DNA of 64,000 bases, taken from assembly GCA_943736015.1 (NCBI GenBank), contig OX031065.1:16521427-16585426 (forward strand), written 5' to 3'. This DNA is from Tridacna crocea (lineage: Eukaryota; Mollusca; Bivalvia; Cardiida; Cardiidae). The translations under genes were made by a program, and so were the position numbers. The notes under the pieces were generated by a model that saw only the letters and a list, made by a program, of their open reading frames with translations, ran no database searches and had not been told where the DNA came from. This document shows positions 1 to 11,023 of this stretch, one piece after another (position 1 is the first letter of the stretch; each line of letters begins with the position of its first letter).

Positions 1-360
1 TTGCTATGTTTATGCCTAGTATAGTATTGTAATTTGTGTAGCAGGGGTTTTGCCAATTTTGCTGAGAGAGTGTTTTCTTTCTTATTTCATGTAGATCGGG
101 TCCCAGCCTTTTTTCTGGAATGTAGAGTTGCTTGGGAGATTTCCGAAATATGATATACAGAGAGAGTGAAAGTTTTGAAGAGACTCTATAACAATAGGCG
201 TTCTAATATATGAAGATTCGACTATTATTACACACTTTCTTTTTATAATTCTATTTATTAAATGACATCTGTTTTGAAAATTTTGAGGATTTCATCCGAT
301 TTTGTTATTCCTTTCTCACAAAAAAGGATTATGAGTGACAAAAAATACTTGGGATCATTT
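1..360. other. No recognisable feature
   Basis: AT-rich sequence with short open frames only. I see no splice-bounded coding block or recognisable repeat before the tandem block starting near 361. Confidence 0.5.
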
Positions 361-1330
361 TCACATCCTTGCAGGTACTTGTGCACTGCACTTCTCCTTA
401 GTAAGATCTATCCACCTATGAGGTTTTAAGATGATACCTGAAATACTTTTAGAGTTATGCTCTGGACAAAAATTAAGTATGAAATTCAACAAAGGGCAAT
501 AACTCCATAAATAAGATGGGCAGAGTTGTTGTTCTTGTGCACTGCACTTCTCCTTAATGAGATCTATCCACCTATGTAGTTTCAAGATGATACCTGAAAT
601 ACTTTTTGAGTTATGCTCCGGACAAAAATTAGGTCTGAAAATCAACAAAGAGCAATAACTCCAAAAATATGATAGGCAGAGTTACGGTTCTTCTGCACTG
701 CACTTCTCCTTAATAAGATCTTTTCATATATAAGGTTTCAAGGTGATAACTGAAATACTTTTAGAGTTATGCTACGGACAAAAATTAAGTATGAAATTCA
801 ACAAAGGGCAATAACTCCATAAATAAGATGGGCAGAGTTGTTGTTCTTGTGCACTGCACTTCTCCTTAATGAGATCTATCCACCTATGTAGTTTCAAGAT
901 GATACCTGAAATACTTTTTGAGTTATGCTCCGGATAAAAAAATTAAGTATGAAATTCAACAAAGGGCAATAACTCCAAAAATATGATGGGCAGAGTTATG
1001 GTTCTTGAGCACTGCACTTCTCCTTAATGAGATCTATTCACCTATGAAGTTTCAAGCTGATACCTGAAATAGTTTTTGAGTTATGCTCCGGACAAATTTG
1101 GTCTATGGACCGACCGACCGACGACTGACTGACAAGTGCAAAGCAATATATCCCCATTTCTTTGAAAGGGGGCATAATTATACTCTTTTATCGCAAAAAA
1201 AGCCAGACAGGCTGAAAAATGTAATTTCAAGTGTAATAACTCAGCCCTTTCCAAAAAGAGTCGGTCGTCAATGATACTGATAAATTAATCAACCTCCGAA
1301 AGGTCCCGGGCATTAGCGCAAGAATATAAC
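361..1330 (+). repeat. Dispersed element with five ~156-bp tandem units
   Basis: The motif TGCACTGCACTTCTCCTTA recurs near 382, 540, 697, 852 and 1010, a period of about 156 bp. Each unit also carries GATACCTGAAATA, GAGTTATGCTCCGGACAAA and GGGCAATAACTCC. Past the last unit come a GACCGACCGACC run (about 1107-1120) and a unique 3' part ending near AGCGCAAGAATATA at about 1327. That 3' part is repeated at 41427-41575, which shows the element is dispersed. This is the style of a molluscan dispersed repeat. The short open frames across it simply follow the repeat and look non-coding. Confidence 0.8.
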
Positions 1331-1331
1331 T

Positions 1332-1440
1332 AGAGGCGCTTGAGCGCCTGTATCGCTCCACAGGCCTGATTTTTCTGTAACGGTGAATAGAAGTTTTTAA
1401 CAATTACCATTCATTCCTGCATTTTAGGTCACTAAAGAAA
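1332..1440 (+). repeat. Short hairpin and unassigned sequence
   Basis: AGGCGCTTGAGCGCCT forms a perfect 7-bp stem near 1333-1348, followed by GTATCGCTCCACAGGCC. Similar GCGCTTGAGCGCC starts occur in molluscan dispersed repeats, so this may be the start of another degraded copy. That last point is inference. Confidence 0.4.
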
Positions 1441-1560
1441 AAAAGCTATGAAAAACATTGTGAGAAAAGAAGAAAATAATAGTAACCTGCATTTTCTTAG
1501 TTTTACACAATAATTTCTACCCTTTTTGATACAAGTTTTACTAATTTGAAGATTGATCAT
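1440..1560. repeat. Degenerate copy of the palindromic TTAA MITE
   Basis: AAAACATTGTGAGAAAAGAAG and TGCATTTTCTTAGTTTTACACAAT correspond to the two arms of the family palindrome, with many differences. Ends are not recognisable. Confidence 0.5.
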
Positions 1561-1613
1561 GTTGTCTGCAACATCTTTCAATTATGACCAGTTGTAAAAA
1601 TTATGTCTTCTGG

Positions 1614-1834
1614 TTATTACCAAATGACAACATTTTAGGGTTGTCCAAATGGAAAGCTTTTTCAGATGAAAAAATAAAAGTGACTGAAAATTTGAAAGTT
1701 TTGTGAAGGGTAGATAACGTCGTGGGAAAAGGAGGAAATGCCGGTTACCAGCATTTTCTCCTTTTTCCACAATGTTTTCTAAAGTCTTTTTTGTCAGGGA
1801 TGTCAAAAGTAGGGACTGTGTGGTAATGGGTTAA
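1614..1834 (+). mobile_element. Palindromic TTAA-type MITE, copy 1
   Basis: The right end is GGTAATGGG followed by TTAA at 1831-1834. The left end has decayed to TTATTACC at about 1614. The central inverted repeat reads GGAAATGCCGG then TTACCAGCATTTTCTCC, about 1733-1762. The left part carries GTCCAAATGGAAAGC and the right part GTCAAAAGTAGGGA, both shared with the better copies at 37022, 48521 and 61115. Confidence 0.75.
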
Positions 1835-2087
1835 AAAGGGTCTTGTTACAAACCATTTTGGGTGGGGAAACATCAAAATATAGAAAATATGTATTGTGGC
1901 AATTGTTTTATTGAAGTTGCAGGTTCAGTTTGCTTGGTTAACAAAATGCCTTATCACAACAGTAAAGCCCTGTCCTCTTTGTACAAGGTCACCAGTAAGT
2001 CAACAAACCTTTACCAGAACTAATTAAAGTGCAGAGGTTCTCTTGTTTTATATGAAAAGGATTATAGATTATGTAAAACAACCATCT
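1835..2087. other. No recognisable feature
   Basis: Spacer between two MITE copies. Nothing recognised. Confidence 0.4.
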
Positions 2088-2314
2088 TTAACGCTTTACC
2101 AAATGACAAAATTTGGGATATGACCAAACTGAAAGCATTTGCAGACAACAAATTCAACATTGATGAAATGATGATTTCTCTCTTTGATAGAGTAGAAAAC
2201 ACTGAGGGAAAAGGAGAAAATGCTGATTACCAGCATTTTCTCCTTTTCCAAGAGTGTTTTCCAAAGATTTCTTCTTTAAGGTTGTTAAAAGTCAGGATTG
2301 TATGGTAAAGACTT
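2088..2314 (+). mobile_element. Palindromic TTAA-type MITE, copy 2
   Basis: It starts at TTAA (2088-2091) followed by CGCTTTACCAAATGAC. It carries ACCAAACTGAAAGCATTTGC, then the palindrome centred near TGCTGATTACCAGCA (about 2220-2236), then GTCAGGATTGTATGGTAAAG. The right TTAA has decayed to TTAC. Confidence 0.75.
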
Positions 2315-2515
2315 ACCACAATAGGAACCAACCTGCAATACAACAATGAAATCAAAACAGATAGTTTGAGAGAAGAAATTTTTCAAAGATTTTACTTTAT
2401 ATCATAAAGGGAAAAAGAGTCTCCCATAAAAGCCATGTTTTTTTATGGATATTTTTTTTTTTTAAGGAATTCTGTAGACCTCTATCTAAGGAACATTCCT
2501 GCAGAAAAATAATGC
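2315..2515. other. No recognisable feature
   Basis: AT-rich spacer with a T-run near 2450-2462. Nothing recognised. Confidence 0.4.
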
Positions 2516-2790
2516 TATCCAATTAGCGGTTTAGGAGGAGATTTTTAAAGGTTTTTTACTTCGGTTGCCATGGCAACCAGACTTATTCATAGAACACAAT
2601 TATTTGAAGAAATTTGAAAGAGGACGACCTAAGGAACATTCCTGTGAAATTTGGTAAAAATCCAGTCTATAGTTTCTGAGGAGTTTTTTAAAGAAAAAGT
2701 TTACGGACGCATGCACGGACGAACGGACGCACGACGGACAACGGGCCATGACATAAGCCCGCTGGCCTTCGGCCAGTGGAGCTAACAATG
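2516..2790 (+). repeat. 3' end of a CTCACCTGAG-family dispersed repeat
   Basis: GTTGCCATGGCAACCAG (about 2564), AGGAACATTCCTG and the run of GGACG units (GGACGCATGCACGGACG, about 2704) match in order and spacing the tail of the full-length element at 50766-51872. It ends CCAGTGGAGCTAACAATGAT just where the tandem array begins. It is a 5'-truncated copy. Confidence 0.65.
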
Positions 2791-3448
2791 ATAGCATTTA
2801 AAATAATCCAACCCTGTTCAGTGTTTATACCAAGGAATAGGCTAGCAATTTTGTCAGGGTCAAAAGGTCATAAAATAGTCTTTTTTGGTTTCATCAGAAA
2901 TAACACAACATATTTCTGGGTGATGAAAAAGAAACCATGGAGTCAAAAACACAAGAAACACGCTCTGTACCAAACACTGCGATCACTGGCAAGAGAGGTA
3001 TGGAGTTGGCACCTTGATAAACAAATCCTGGTCATAGTTTACCATTTGGTTCATGTAACACCCTTACTGACAGTGAGGTTCATATACCTCTTGTGTCAGT
3101 AGTTTGATTGACACAGAGTTGAATGCAGTTCTGGGAATAAGTGAATTGTTAAAGTAAGGTGAAATGATATACAGCAGAAATGATCGTAGACACAAAGTCT
3201 TTACATTTATTTGTATAATTTACATGTTGGCTGAAAGCCAGCACAGCTTATGTCATGTCTACAGTTATTCTGTTCATAGGTATGAAGAAATTAAAGCTTC
3301 AAATATGCGACTGTGTCAGAAAGTAGCCAGTAGGTAGCGTACACTTTTTTTGTGCAGTGCGGGCAGATATTATAAGGAAATTTGGTTCCAGACACTGGGC
3401 ACCTTATCATATATTCTCAACATAAATAATCTTGGCCTATCTTGGTAC
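2790..3448 (+). repeat. First, diverged array monomer
   Basis: Shares with later C monomers the segment from TTTCATCAGAAATAACACAA through GCTCTGTACCAAACACTGC (about 2890-2980), the 130-bp core at 2995, and the CTTGGCCTATCTTGGTA end at about 3430-3447. There the hAT-like insertion begins. Confidence 0.8.
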
Positions 3449-4436
3449 TAGTGTTGGGCAATTGGTTTAAGTTCTCAACTGATTATCGCTTTGTAATTGG
3501 AAGAGCAAACCAACTTGCTATTGATAATACAATCGTTTTTAGCTCACCTGAGCACGAAGTGCTTTTGTGATCACCCAATGTCGGTCGTCCATCATGTGTC
3601 GTCCGTTGTCCACACAATTTCTTTAAGCATCTTCTCTTCGTAAACCACTGGGCCAATCTTGATAAAACTTGGCAGGGATTTTCCTTGGGTGAAGGTCTAC
3701 CAAAGTTGTTCAAGAGATTGAATTCCAGCCATATCTCTGGTTGCCAGGGCAACCAAAAGGAAAAAAATAGCAAAATCTTTGAAAATCTTCTCAGAAACTA
3801 GATGGTGTAGAGCTTTGATATTTGGTATGTAGCATCTTCTAGTGGACCTCTGCCAAGGTTGTTCATATGATGCCCCTGTGGTCAAAACTGGCTCCGCCCC
3901 GGGGTTCACAAGTTTGAAACATAGGAACAAAGAAGGAAAACTTTAGAAATCTTCTTCTCTGAAACTAAAAGGTGCAGAGCTTTGATATTTGGCCCCTGGG
4001 GTCACAAGTTTGAAACATAGCAACAAAGAAGGAAAATTTTAAAATTCTTCTTCTCTGATACTAGAGGGTGCAGAGCTTTGATATTTAGGATGTAGGATAT
4101 CCAAGTAGACCTCTACCAAGAATGTTCATATGATGCCCCTGGGGTCAAAACTGGCCCCGCCCTGGGGGTCACAAGTTTGAAACATAGCAACAAAGAAGGA
4201 AAACTTTGAAATTCCTCTGTTCTGAAAGAAGATGGAAACTTCCCACGTGTGTTCCATATGATAGTCTGCCAATAACAATATGTTACCTTTTTTCATTAAA
4301 TGTCGAGTCATTGAAAAAGGGGGCTTGGTGTAAATTTCACTGTGGACCAATATCTCTTTCACTACAGGACAAAATGTAATCAAACTTCATCTTGTTAAGC
4401 GACAGACAATAGTTATTTGATTTTATTGCATTCATT

Positions 4437-4675
4437 CATGAATGAATTAATGGAATTTTACGGCCCGTCGACAACGAAGGTCATATTGGGCGCATATACA
4501 AAGATGAAACGTGATACTGTGTAGTACTAAAATAGAAGGATATAAAACTGTGCATGTAAAACAGTAAAATAGACACTTAATCAATGCAAACCAAGTTAAT
4601 ATTGGCGAAAGAAGGGCCAAAAAAGCCCATGAAACAGAACAAAAATGATGTAATTAGTTAAATAAAATCCTAAAT
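4437..4675 (-). mobile_element. LINE 3' untranslated tail
   Basis: On the minus strand this follows the stop of the LINE coding fragment and ends in an ATTCATTC run. The block TTTTACGGCCCGTCGACAAC then GAAGGTCAT is similar to the sequence at about 8555-8600, which points to a shared LINE tail. Confidence 0.55.
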
Positions 4676-4996
4676 TTATCTAAAAATATTGACCTCTTTC
4701 AGGTATTCAAATATTGACTCGATCTTCACAGTATCAAATAAAAGATTAAGGTTGTCCACTTTGTAAAATCTTTCTCGAACTTGCGCTAGGTCAACACAGT
4801 CTATTAATATGTGCTTGGCGGTGAGAGGAGCAGAGCATGGAATGCATTGAGGTGCCTCCTCTCCTTTCAAAAGATAGGAGTGTGTAAGATGAGTATGACC
4901 AATACGCAGACGGGCCAAAACGATTTCTTCGTGACGACAAGTCCTGGTCCCTGGGCGCCATTCTCCACGAGTTGGCTTGATACAGAATAATTTATT
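4676..4996 (-). pseudogene. C-terminus of a Jockey-type LINE ORF2, truncated
   Basis: Translated from about 4996 leftward, the minus strand reads LFCIKPTRGEW, then CRHEEIVLARLRIGHTHLTH, then SYLLKGEEAPQC, CSAPLTAKHILIDC, and ends at a stop near 4676. Arginine-rich RLRIGHTxLTHxYLL followed by a CxxC...H...C cysteine/histidine cluster is the standard C-terminal end of non-LTR retrotransposon ORF2 proteins of the Jockey/I side, after the reverse transcriptase and RNase H domains. Only about 105 residues remain. Upstream there is a stop, and no reverse transcriptase is seen. It is a 5'-truncated insertion lying inside the 3541-5632 repeat. Confidence 0.85.
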
Positions 4997-5840
4997 CTGT
5001 TTATTTCATGAAACAACACATTATCAAAAAAGGGGACTAAATGTATAGTTCCATTATGGACCAATTACAGTCAGTTTGCCCATCCATCCACCTTGACTGA
5101 TATCTTCTAAAGTCCTTGTCATTAATGGAACTTTAAACATGTTTTCCTTAGGATAGTCTTTTGATACAATTTTCTTCTGTAAGATGTGTCACAGAAAAAG
5201 GGGTTACCTTTCACATCCTGGACTTGTTGAGCCCCGATTGATCAGTCAGTAATGTTGTGAGCTGTTAGTCTAGGGTTCGAAGTTTGCACTGGCTTGATTA
5301 CAGCCAACATCCTTTGACATTTAATCGAAAGTTACTGAGACAATTCTCATTTGTGTCTTACCAATGAGCAAATGATGTTTTAATCTTTCATTTGACCACC
5401 ATTTTGACCAGGAAATTAATGCCTGGCCTTCCAAGTTAATTCAATCCCATACCATACAATCCTGACTTTCAAAGACCCTGAATAAAAAAGGTTGTGAAAT
5501 CACACAGTTACATACCCTGTCAGAATTATTTGAACTTGAACGTTGATATTTGGTATTTATCTTCATTGTAGACCTTTACTACTTATTCCTCAGGTGAGCG
5601 ATATAGGACCATCATGGCCCTCTTGTTTCCATTTAACTGCAATTAACTGAGAATGTCTTTTTGCTTAAAATAGTGTGACAAAGTTGTCAACATATTAAGT
5701 CAAAAAATGTTGTGTTCTGCACTTTAATCAATGGAAATACATTATAGTAAACAACTTAAGAAATTTTCTGCTTTATTTTAGTATCATTCATTTTGTTCCT
5801 TATACTTTAATTTCCACATTGGTTAAAAACAAACAGACAA

Positions 5841-6701
5841 GCATTTGTAGACCACCCCTCTTCTCTTCCCCCCTTCCACCACATCTCCTTTAGATCTCTA
5901 TTTTCTTTTTTTTCTTTCCACTCGTGAACCGAATTTTAGCTTCAACTCATTGTTTTATTCAGAGATTTGTGTTGATTCACCGTTTAAATTCATTATTAGA
6001 GATCAGAAGATAGTTTGAAGTCCCTCTGATCTAACAATGCCATGCTATTAATAGAAGTATCAAGGGTTTTCACATTTTTTGGCGATTTATTTTTTTCGCA
6101 ACAGTAATTTTTGGAGAAGTATTACTACATGATTTGACATCAATTAGTCAGTTTAAATAGCTGGTAACTTAAAAATTTGTCACTTTACACTAGATAAGAG
6201 GATTGACACCTTGATTACGTTGTCATAAATGACTTGCCAGCTCCATTATCATCCGCATGCCCTTCGCATTTTAAATACTGATCATGTTTAACCCATATTT
6301 CTGCCGGATGCATGCAAGCTAGGCTATATGAAGCTCCACAAGATAATTTCATGGGTCAGATTCACATTTAGGCAGATATTTTTCATCGTCAAAGAAAGGT
6401 CATTTCCAGTTTCAAAAAAACATGCTCAGGGATCAAATGAGAAGCATGCCGAGTTGTCAATTTTTCTCAAGACATCCATGGACAAAGAATTCCTTCTCAT
6501 TTTTTCGGCCAATTTTTCTGTTTTATCAAAGATTGTGATTAATAATAGTCACAAAACCAATTACTAAAAACAAGAAATCAAGTTTTGGCACGAAGCGGGT
6601 TCATGAACCGATAACAATCAATTCCGGGATTTCTCAATTATTGGAATCAGAACCCAAAACCAACTGAATTTCTATTATAGTTGATCATCTGCCCACCACT
6701 A
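5841..6701 (+). repeat. hAT-like end repeated inverted at 26669-27535
   Basis: AAGCATTTGTAGACC, GAATTTTAGCTTCAACTCAT and GGGATTTCTCAATTATTGG are reverse complements, with scattered differences, of blocks at 27510, 27440 and 26745. The two copies face opposite ways on either side of most of the tandem array, about 20.5 kb apart. Confidence 0.8.
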
Positions 6702-6707
6702 CATACA

Positions 6708-8540
6708 TTGGTATATATTTCAAAAAGCACTTAGAATAAACAGGCTGCACATGTTTAGAGTGGGCTGACAAATCAAAGTTAGTAAAGTTATTCTCTACCT
6801 AGTTATTTACTATTTACAGAGCTTCAGATGTATGGTTATCAGGAAAGAGCCAGAAGTCAGTAGTTAGTTATCTATAATGCTATTCTTTTTCAGCAGTACT
6901 GCAGATATTCTAAAATAATTTTGTTTCTGACAATGGGCAATATATTCTTACCTCGGAATATAAATGAAGATAGCATACGAAATCTCTCCCTGCATAAACC
7001 AACCTTATTTTGCCCGTTAGTTTTTACGTCAATGTCGTGGTGTCCATTATAAACTATTTTGTCCCTTAGTTTTCATTACACCGTCATGGTGTGCATTAAA
7101 AACTATTCTTTCAATTGAAATAGTGTTTTTTTGTATCTACAGAAATGACACAAACAACAAATTTCATTGTGTCGAAAAAGAAATCAAGTCAAAAATGCAA
7201 GAAACACGCTCTGTACCAAACACTGCATTCAGTGGCATGAGAGTGTATGTTTCAAAAAGCACCTAGAACAAACAGGCTGCACATGTTTAGACTGCCCCGA
7301 CAAATCGAAGTTAGTATACTTATTCTGACCTAGTTATTTACCAGTAAAGAGAGCTTCAAATGTATGACTGTCAGAAAAGAGCCAGAAGTCAGCAGTAAGT
7401 TATCTATAATGCTTTTTTTTTTCTGCAGTGAGGGCAGATTTTCTACAAAATCTCTGTTATTGACAATTTCATCTCAGTACCAAGCACTGCACTAAGTGGC
7501 ATGAGAGGTATGGAGTGGGCACTTTGATAAACAAATCCTGGTCATAGTTTTACCATTGGGTTCATGTAACACCCTTACCGACAGTTAGGTGTTCCATACC
7601 TCTTGTGTCAATAGTTTGATTGGCATAGAGTTGAATGCAGGTCTGTGAATAAGTGAACTGTTAATCTAGGGTGAGAAAATGTTCAGCAGAAATAATCTAC
7701 ATAAAGTCTTTACATTTATTTGTGTAATTAACATGTTGGCTGAAAGCCAGCAGAGCCTATGTCATGGTGTGGCTTCCTTCATCTGTCCATCTATTCATAA
7801 GTGTTTTTCGTATTGACGCGATAAAACGGGCCAACAAATTGACCTATCTACAGGTATTCTGTTCCCAGATATGAAGTTATTAGAGCTTCAAATGTGTGGC
7901 TATGTCAGAAAGTAGCCAGTAGATAGCACTCCTTCCTCAGTAATGTTTTTCTTTTTTATTTTGTGCAGTGCAGGCAGATATTCTAAGGAAATTCGGTTTC
8001 AGACACTGGGCACCTTATATACCCTCAATATAAATAATCCTAGCCTATCTTGGTTTATATTTCAAAAAGCACCTAGAATAAAAAGGCTGCATATATGTAA
8101 AGAGTATGCAGACAAGTCAAAATTGGTATACTTATTCTGTACCAAGTTATTTACCAGTAAACAGAGCTTCAAATGTATGACTGTCAGAAAAGAGGTAGTA
8201 GGCAGCAGTAAGTTACTCTGTAATCCGTTATCTTTTTCTGCAGTATGGGCAGATATTCTAAAAACTTTCCATTTCTGATAATGGGCAATGTATCATAACC
8301 TCTGAAAATAAATAATCACAGGGTATGAAATCTTATCTCTTTGCATAAACAAACTTTTTTTTGCTCTTGACTTTTCATTACAAGGTTGTGGTGTGCATTA
8401 AAAACTATTCTTATAATTGAAATAGTATTTTTTGATTTCTTCAGAAATGACACAAATGACAAACTTCAGTCTGTTTGAAAAGAAATCATGGAGTCAAAAA
8501 TGCAAGAAGCAAGCTCTGTACCAAACACTGCCTTCAGTTG
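6708..8540 (+). repeat. Diverged array monomers with an internal deletion
   Basis: Array sequence resumes after the hAT-like insert. Near 7243 the order jumps directly from GCATGAGAG to TGTATGTTTCAAAAAGC, skipping the core and about half a monomer. The next full core is at 7505. Around 7440 and 8225 the repeated TCTGCAG then GGGCAGAT motif is visible. Confidence 0.7.
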
Positions 8541-9335
8541 CATGAATGAATGAATTTATGGTGTCTTACGGCGCATTGACATCTAAGGTCATTTAGCATG
8601 CAATAAAGAAGTAATGAAAGAAAAGGATAGGATGTAAGAATGTAAGTCATAAGTATAATTTTGATGAAAGATGTGTTCGGAAATAATGCTATAATGAAGA
8701 TAAAATAAATATGGAGTCAGAAAAAAAATAGTCTAAACATGAATAAAAGAGATAAAAAAGTATCACAATTTCCTGTAAGGTCAAATTTCCTTGAGAAAAG
8801 CAATGTCCCTGAATAGATCGACATCCTGTCTGGTATGCCTTGATCCGTCATTGGTGACAGTTTTGCTGGAATTTATCTGTATTTCATAAAACTTATCTAT
8901 TTGAATATTTGATACTGTAAACAGCTATGTCCCAGAATAGATCAACAACCTTTCTGATATGTCTTGATCCCTCATTGCTGACAGTTTTGCTGCAACATAT
9001 TTGTATTTCGTAAAACTAATGTATTTGAATAATTAATACTGAAAAGCAATGTCCCTGAATGGATCAACAATCTTGTCTGGTATGCCTTGATCTGTCATTG
9101 GTGACAGTTTCGCTGGAATTTATCTGTATTTCATAAAACTGATCTATTTGAATATTTAATAATGTTAACAGCTATGTCCCTCAATAGATCTACAACCTTT
9201 CTGGTATGTCTTGTTCCGTCATTGGTGACAGTTTTGCTTGAACATATCAATTGGTATCTTCAATCATATTTAATACTGTGAACAGTATCTAGATGATATT
9301 TTCAAACATACAGAACTTGTATTCTCGAATCGTTT
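8541..9335. repeat. Insertion in the array: LINE-tail-like block plus four ~124-bp units
   Basis: It starts with ATGAATGAATGAATTTATGG and TTACGGCGCATTGACATC, similar to the LINE tail at 4437. Then GTCCCTGAATAGATC-type units recur near 8805, 8930, 9051 and 9177, each followed by GACAGTTTTGCTG and ATTTGAATA. The array resumes with TTTAGTGGCATAAGAGG at about 9334. No coding frame is seen. Confidence 0.65.
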
Positions 9336-9855
9336 AGTGGCATAAGAGGTATGGAGTGGGCATTTTGATAAACAAAACCTGGTCATAGTTTACCTTTGGG
9401 TTCATGTAACGCCCTTACTGAAAGTGAGGTGTTCCATACCTCTTGTGTCAATAGTTTGATTGGCATATAGTAGAATGCAGGCCTCGGAATAAGTGAACTG
9501 ATAATGTAAGGTGAGAAAATGTTCATCAGAAATGATCTACACAAAGTCTTTACATCTGTTTGTATAATTCACTTGTTTGCTGAAAGCCAGCAGAGCTTAT
9601 ATCATAACATGGTTTCCTTTGTCTGTCCATCTGTTCGTTAGTATTTTTCTTATGAACACCATAAACTCTGTCATAAAATGCACCTTTCTATAGCTGTTAT
9701 TCAGTTCCAATGTGTGATTTCTGTCAGAAAGTGGCCAGTAGGTAGCACTTCTTCCTCAGTAAGGTTTTTCTTTTTGTTTGTGCAGTGTGGGCAGATATTC
9801 CAAGAAAATTTGGTTTCGTACATTGGGCGCATTATCATAATACTCTCAATATATA

Positions 9856-10745
9856 CCGTAAAACGCCGTGTATACCACGCAGGCATGTATAACACGCAGG
9901 CCTTTTTCAGCATCAGATCCGAGGAAAAAAGGTTGTTCGGATGTACAACACGCATAAAAATTGACCAAAATATCGTAACGTGAAGCTTAGGTCGCCGTCT
10001 TGAAAAATTGTAAATGGCGATACTTTATCAAAGGGAAATAACCATTTTTAATCAAAGTGGAAATGGTAATGATTCGATGTGTACTCGGGGGATTACAAAA
10101 ACATGCCAGCTTATGACATTTGCAAATTCACACATTGAACTGACGACCATATTGTAGTTAATCTCCGATTTTCTCACCTCGATCGACAAATGTGACAGGT
10201 GTGAAATAAACATAGATCTATACGATGTAAATCACGGTTTTTGTATAAAGTAGCGATAAATATATCTATTTTTAAATAATTTCTTTCTTCCTGAATCATT
10301 ATTTTACTCTTTAATAATTGTTCAATTTTAGCTATTGACAAAGAATAAAAAAAATATGAGACGAATCAGACGATAACAGTTAATCAGTATTTATCATTCC
10401 GGGGTACGTTCGCCATTGCCAAAATGACTGATATAATCTGGAAATCACGAATCCTAATCGACAAATTAAGAATGTACATTTTAACAAAATTAAAACATAA
10501 CGTTTTTTTTTTAAATGGGTAAAAGTTGAAATGGGATGATGACGACAGTTAAGGCTGTGATGAGAGAACTGTGCCGTTTTGTACCCCCCCCCACACACAC
10601 ACACACACACTTTGAACAGGCATACGACCGACTTTCAAGGAGGAGAAAAACATGGTTTTGCCTATTGTAGTGTATAACACGCAGTCCCCAGTTTAAGATT
10701 ATTCAGAGCTGAAAAAATGTGCGTGTTATACACACCAAAACACGG
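9856..10745. mobile_element. 890-bp DNA transposon with TA target duplication
   Basis: Compared with uninterrupted C monomers (CAATATATAATCTTGGCC at about 17792), this block is inserted with TA on both sides (9854-9855 and 10746-10747). It starts CCGTAAAACGCCGTGTATAC, and the complement of its end reads CCGTGTTTTGGTGTGTATAA, so the ends are imperfect terminal inverted repeats. Both ends also carry a subterminal TAACACGCAG. The TA duplication and inverted ends are those of Tc1/mariner-type elements. I see no transposase, so it is non-autonomous. An AC run lies at about 10588-10610. Confidence 0.85.
10583..10610 (+). repeat. C-run followed by (CA)n microsatellite
   Basis: About eight C residues lead into a CACACA run of roughly ten units, inside the TA-flanked element. 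Confidence 0.9.
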
Positions 10746-11023
10746 TAATCTTGGCCTATCTTGTTATATGTGTCAAAAGGTATCTAGAATGAACAGGATG
10801 CATACATTAAGAGTGTGCCAACAAATTCAAGGTGGTATTGTTATCCTGCACCCAGTTATTTACTAGTAAACACAGCTTCAAATGTATGACGTCAGAAAAG
10901 AGCCAGAAGTCAGCAGTAAGTTATCTATAATGCTTGTCTTTTTCTGCAGTGAGCGCAGATATTCTACAAAATCTGTTTCTGACAATTTTATCTCAGTACC
11001 AAACACTGCATTCAGTGGCATGA

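Larger units (their letters stand above)
3541..5632 (-). repeat. CTCACCTGAG-family dispersed repeat, reverse copy
   Basis: It begins TTAGCTCACCTGAGCACG and ends CAGGTGAGCGATATAGGACC followed by ATCATGGCCCTCTTGTTT. These are the reverse complements of the two ends of the copy at 50766-51872. Inside are tandem units around GAGCTTTGATATTTGG and TTCATATGATGCCCCTG, at about 3810, 3980 and 4075 and at about 3865 and 4122. It is longer than the 50.8-kb copy because a LINE fragment and other sequence sit inside it. Confidence 0.7.
3449..6701. mobile_element. hAT-like insertion with nested repeats
   Basis: The array sequence breaks off after CTATCTTGGTAC at 3448 and resumes with TTGGTATATATTTCAAAAAG at about 6708. 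The insert starts TAGTGTTGGGCA and ends with the complement of TAGTGGTGGGCA, so the two ends form a short terminal inverted repeat of hAT style. I cannot see a clean 8-bp target duplication: CTTGGTAC on the left compares poorly with CATACATT on the right. No transposase frame is present. Inside lie a CTCACCTGAG-family element (3541-5632) and a LINE fragment. The right 860 bp recur inverted at 26669-27535. Confidence 0.65.
9346..11023 (+). repeat. C-type array monomer, split by an 890-bp element
   Basis: It has the C-type signatures (ATATCATAACATGGTTTCC, TATGAACACCATAAA, TTTTGTTTGTGCAG). It is split at CAATATA|TA|ATCTTGG by the TA-flanked insertion 9856-10745. Without the insert it is about 786 bp. 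Confidence 0.8.

Noticed and set aside
361-648. Minus-strand 95-codon frame with an internal repeat
   Set aside because: It lies wholly in the 156-bp tandem units; the protein repeat reflects the DNA repeat.
4867-5064. Minus-strand 65-codon frame next to the LINE fragment as a separate gene
   Set aside because: It overlaps the LINE ORF2 C-terminus in another frame. The LINE frame has the recognisable residues.
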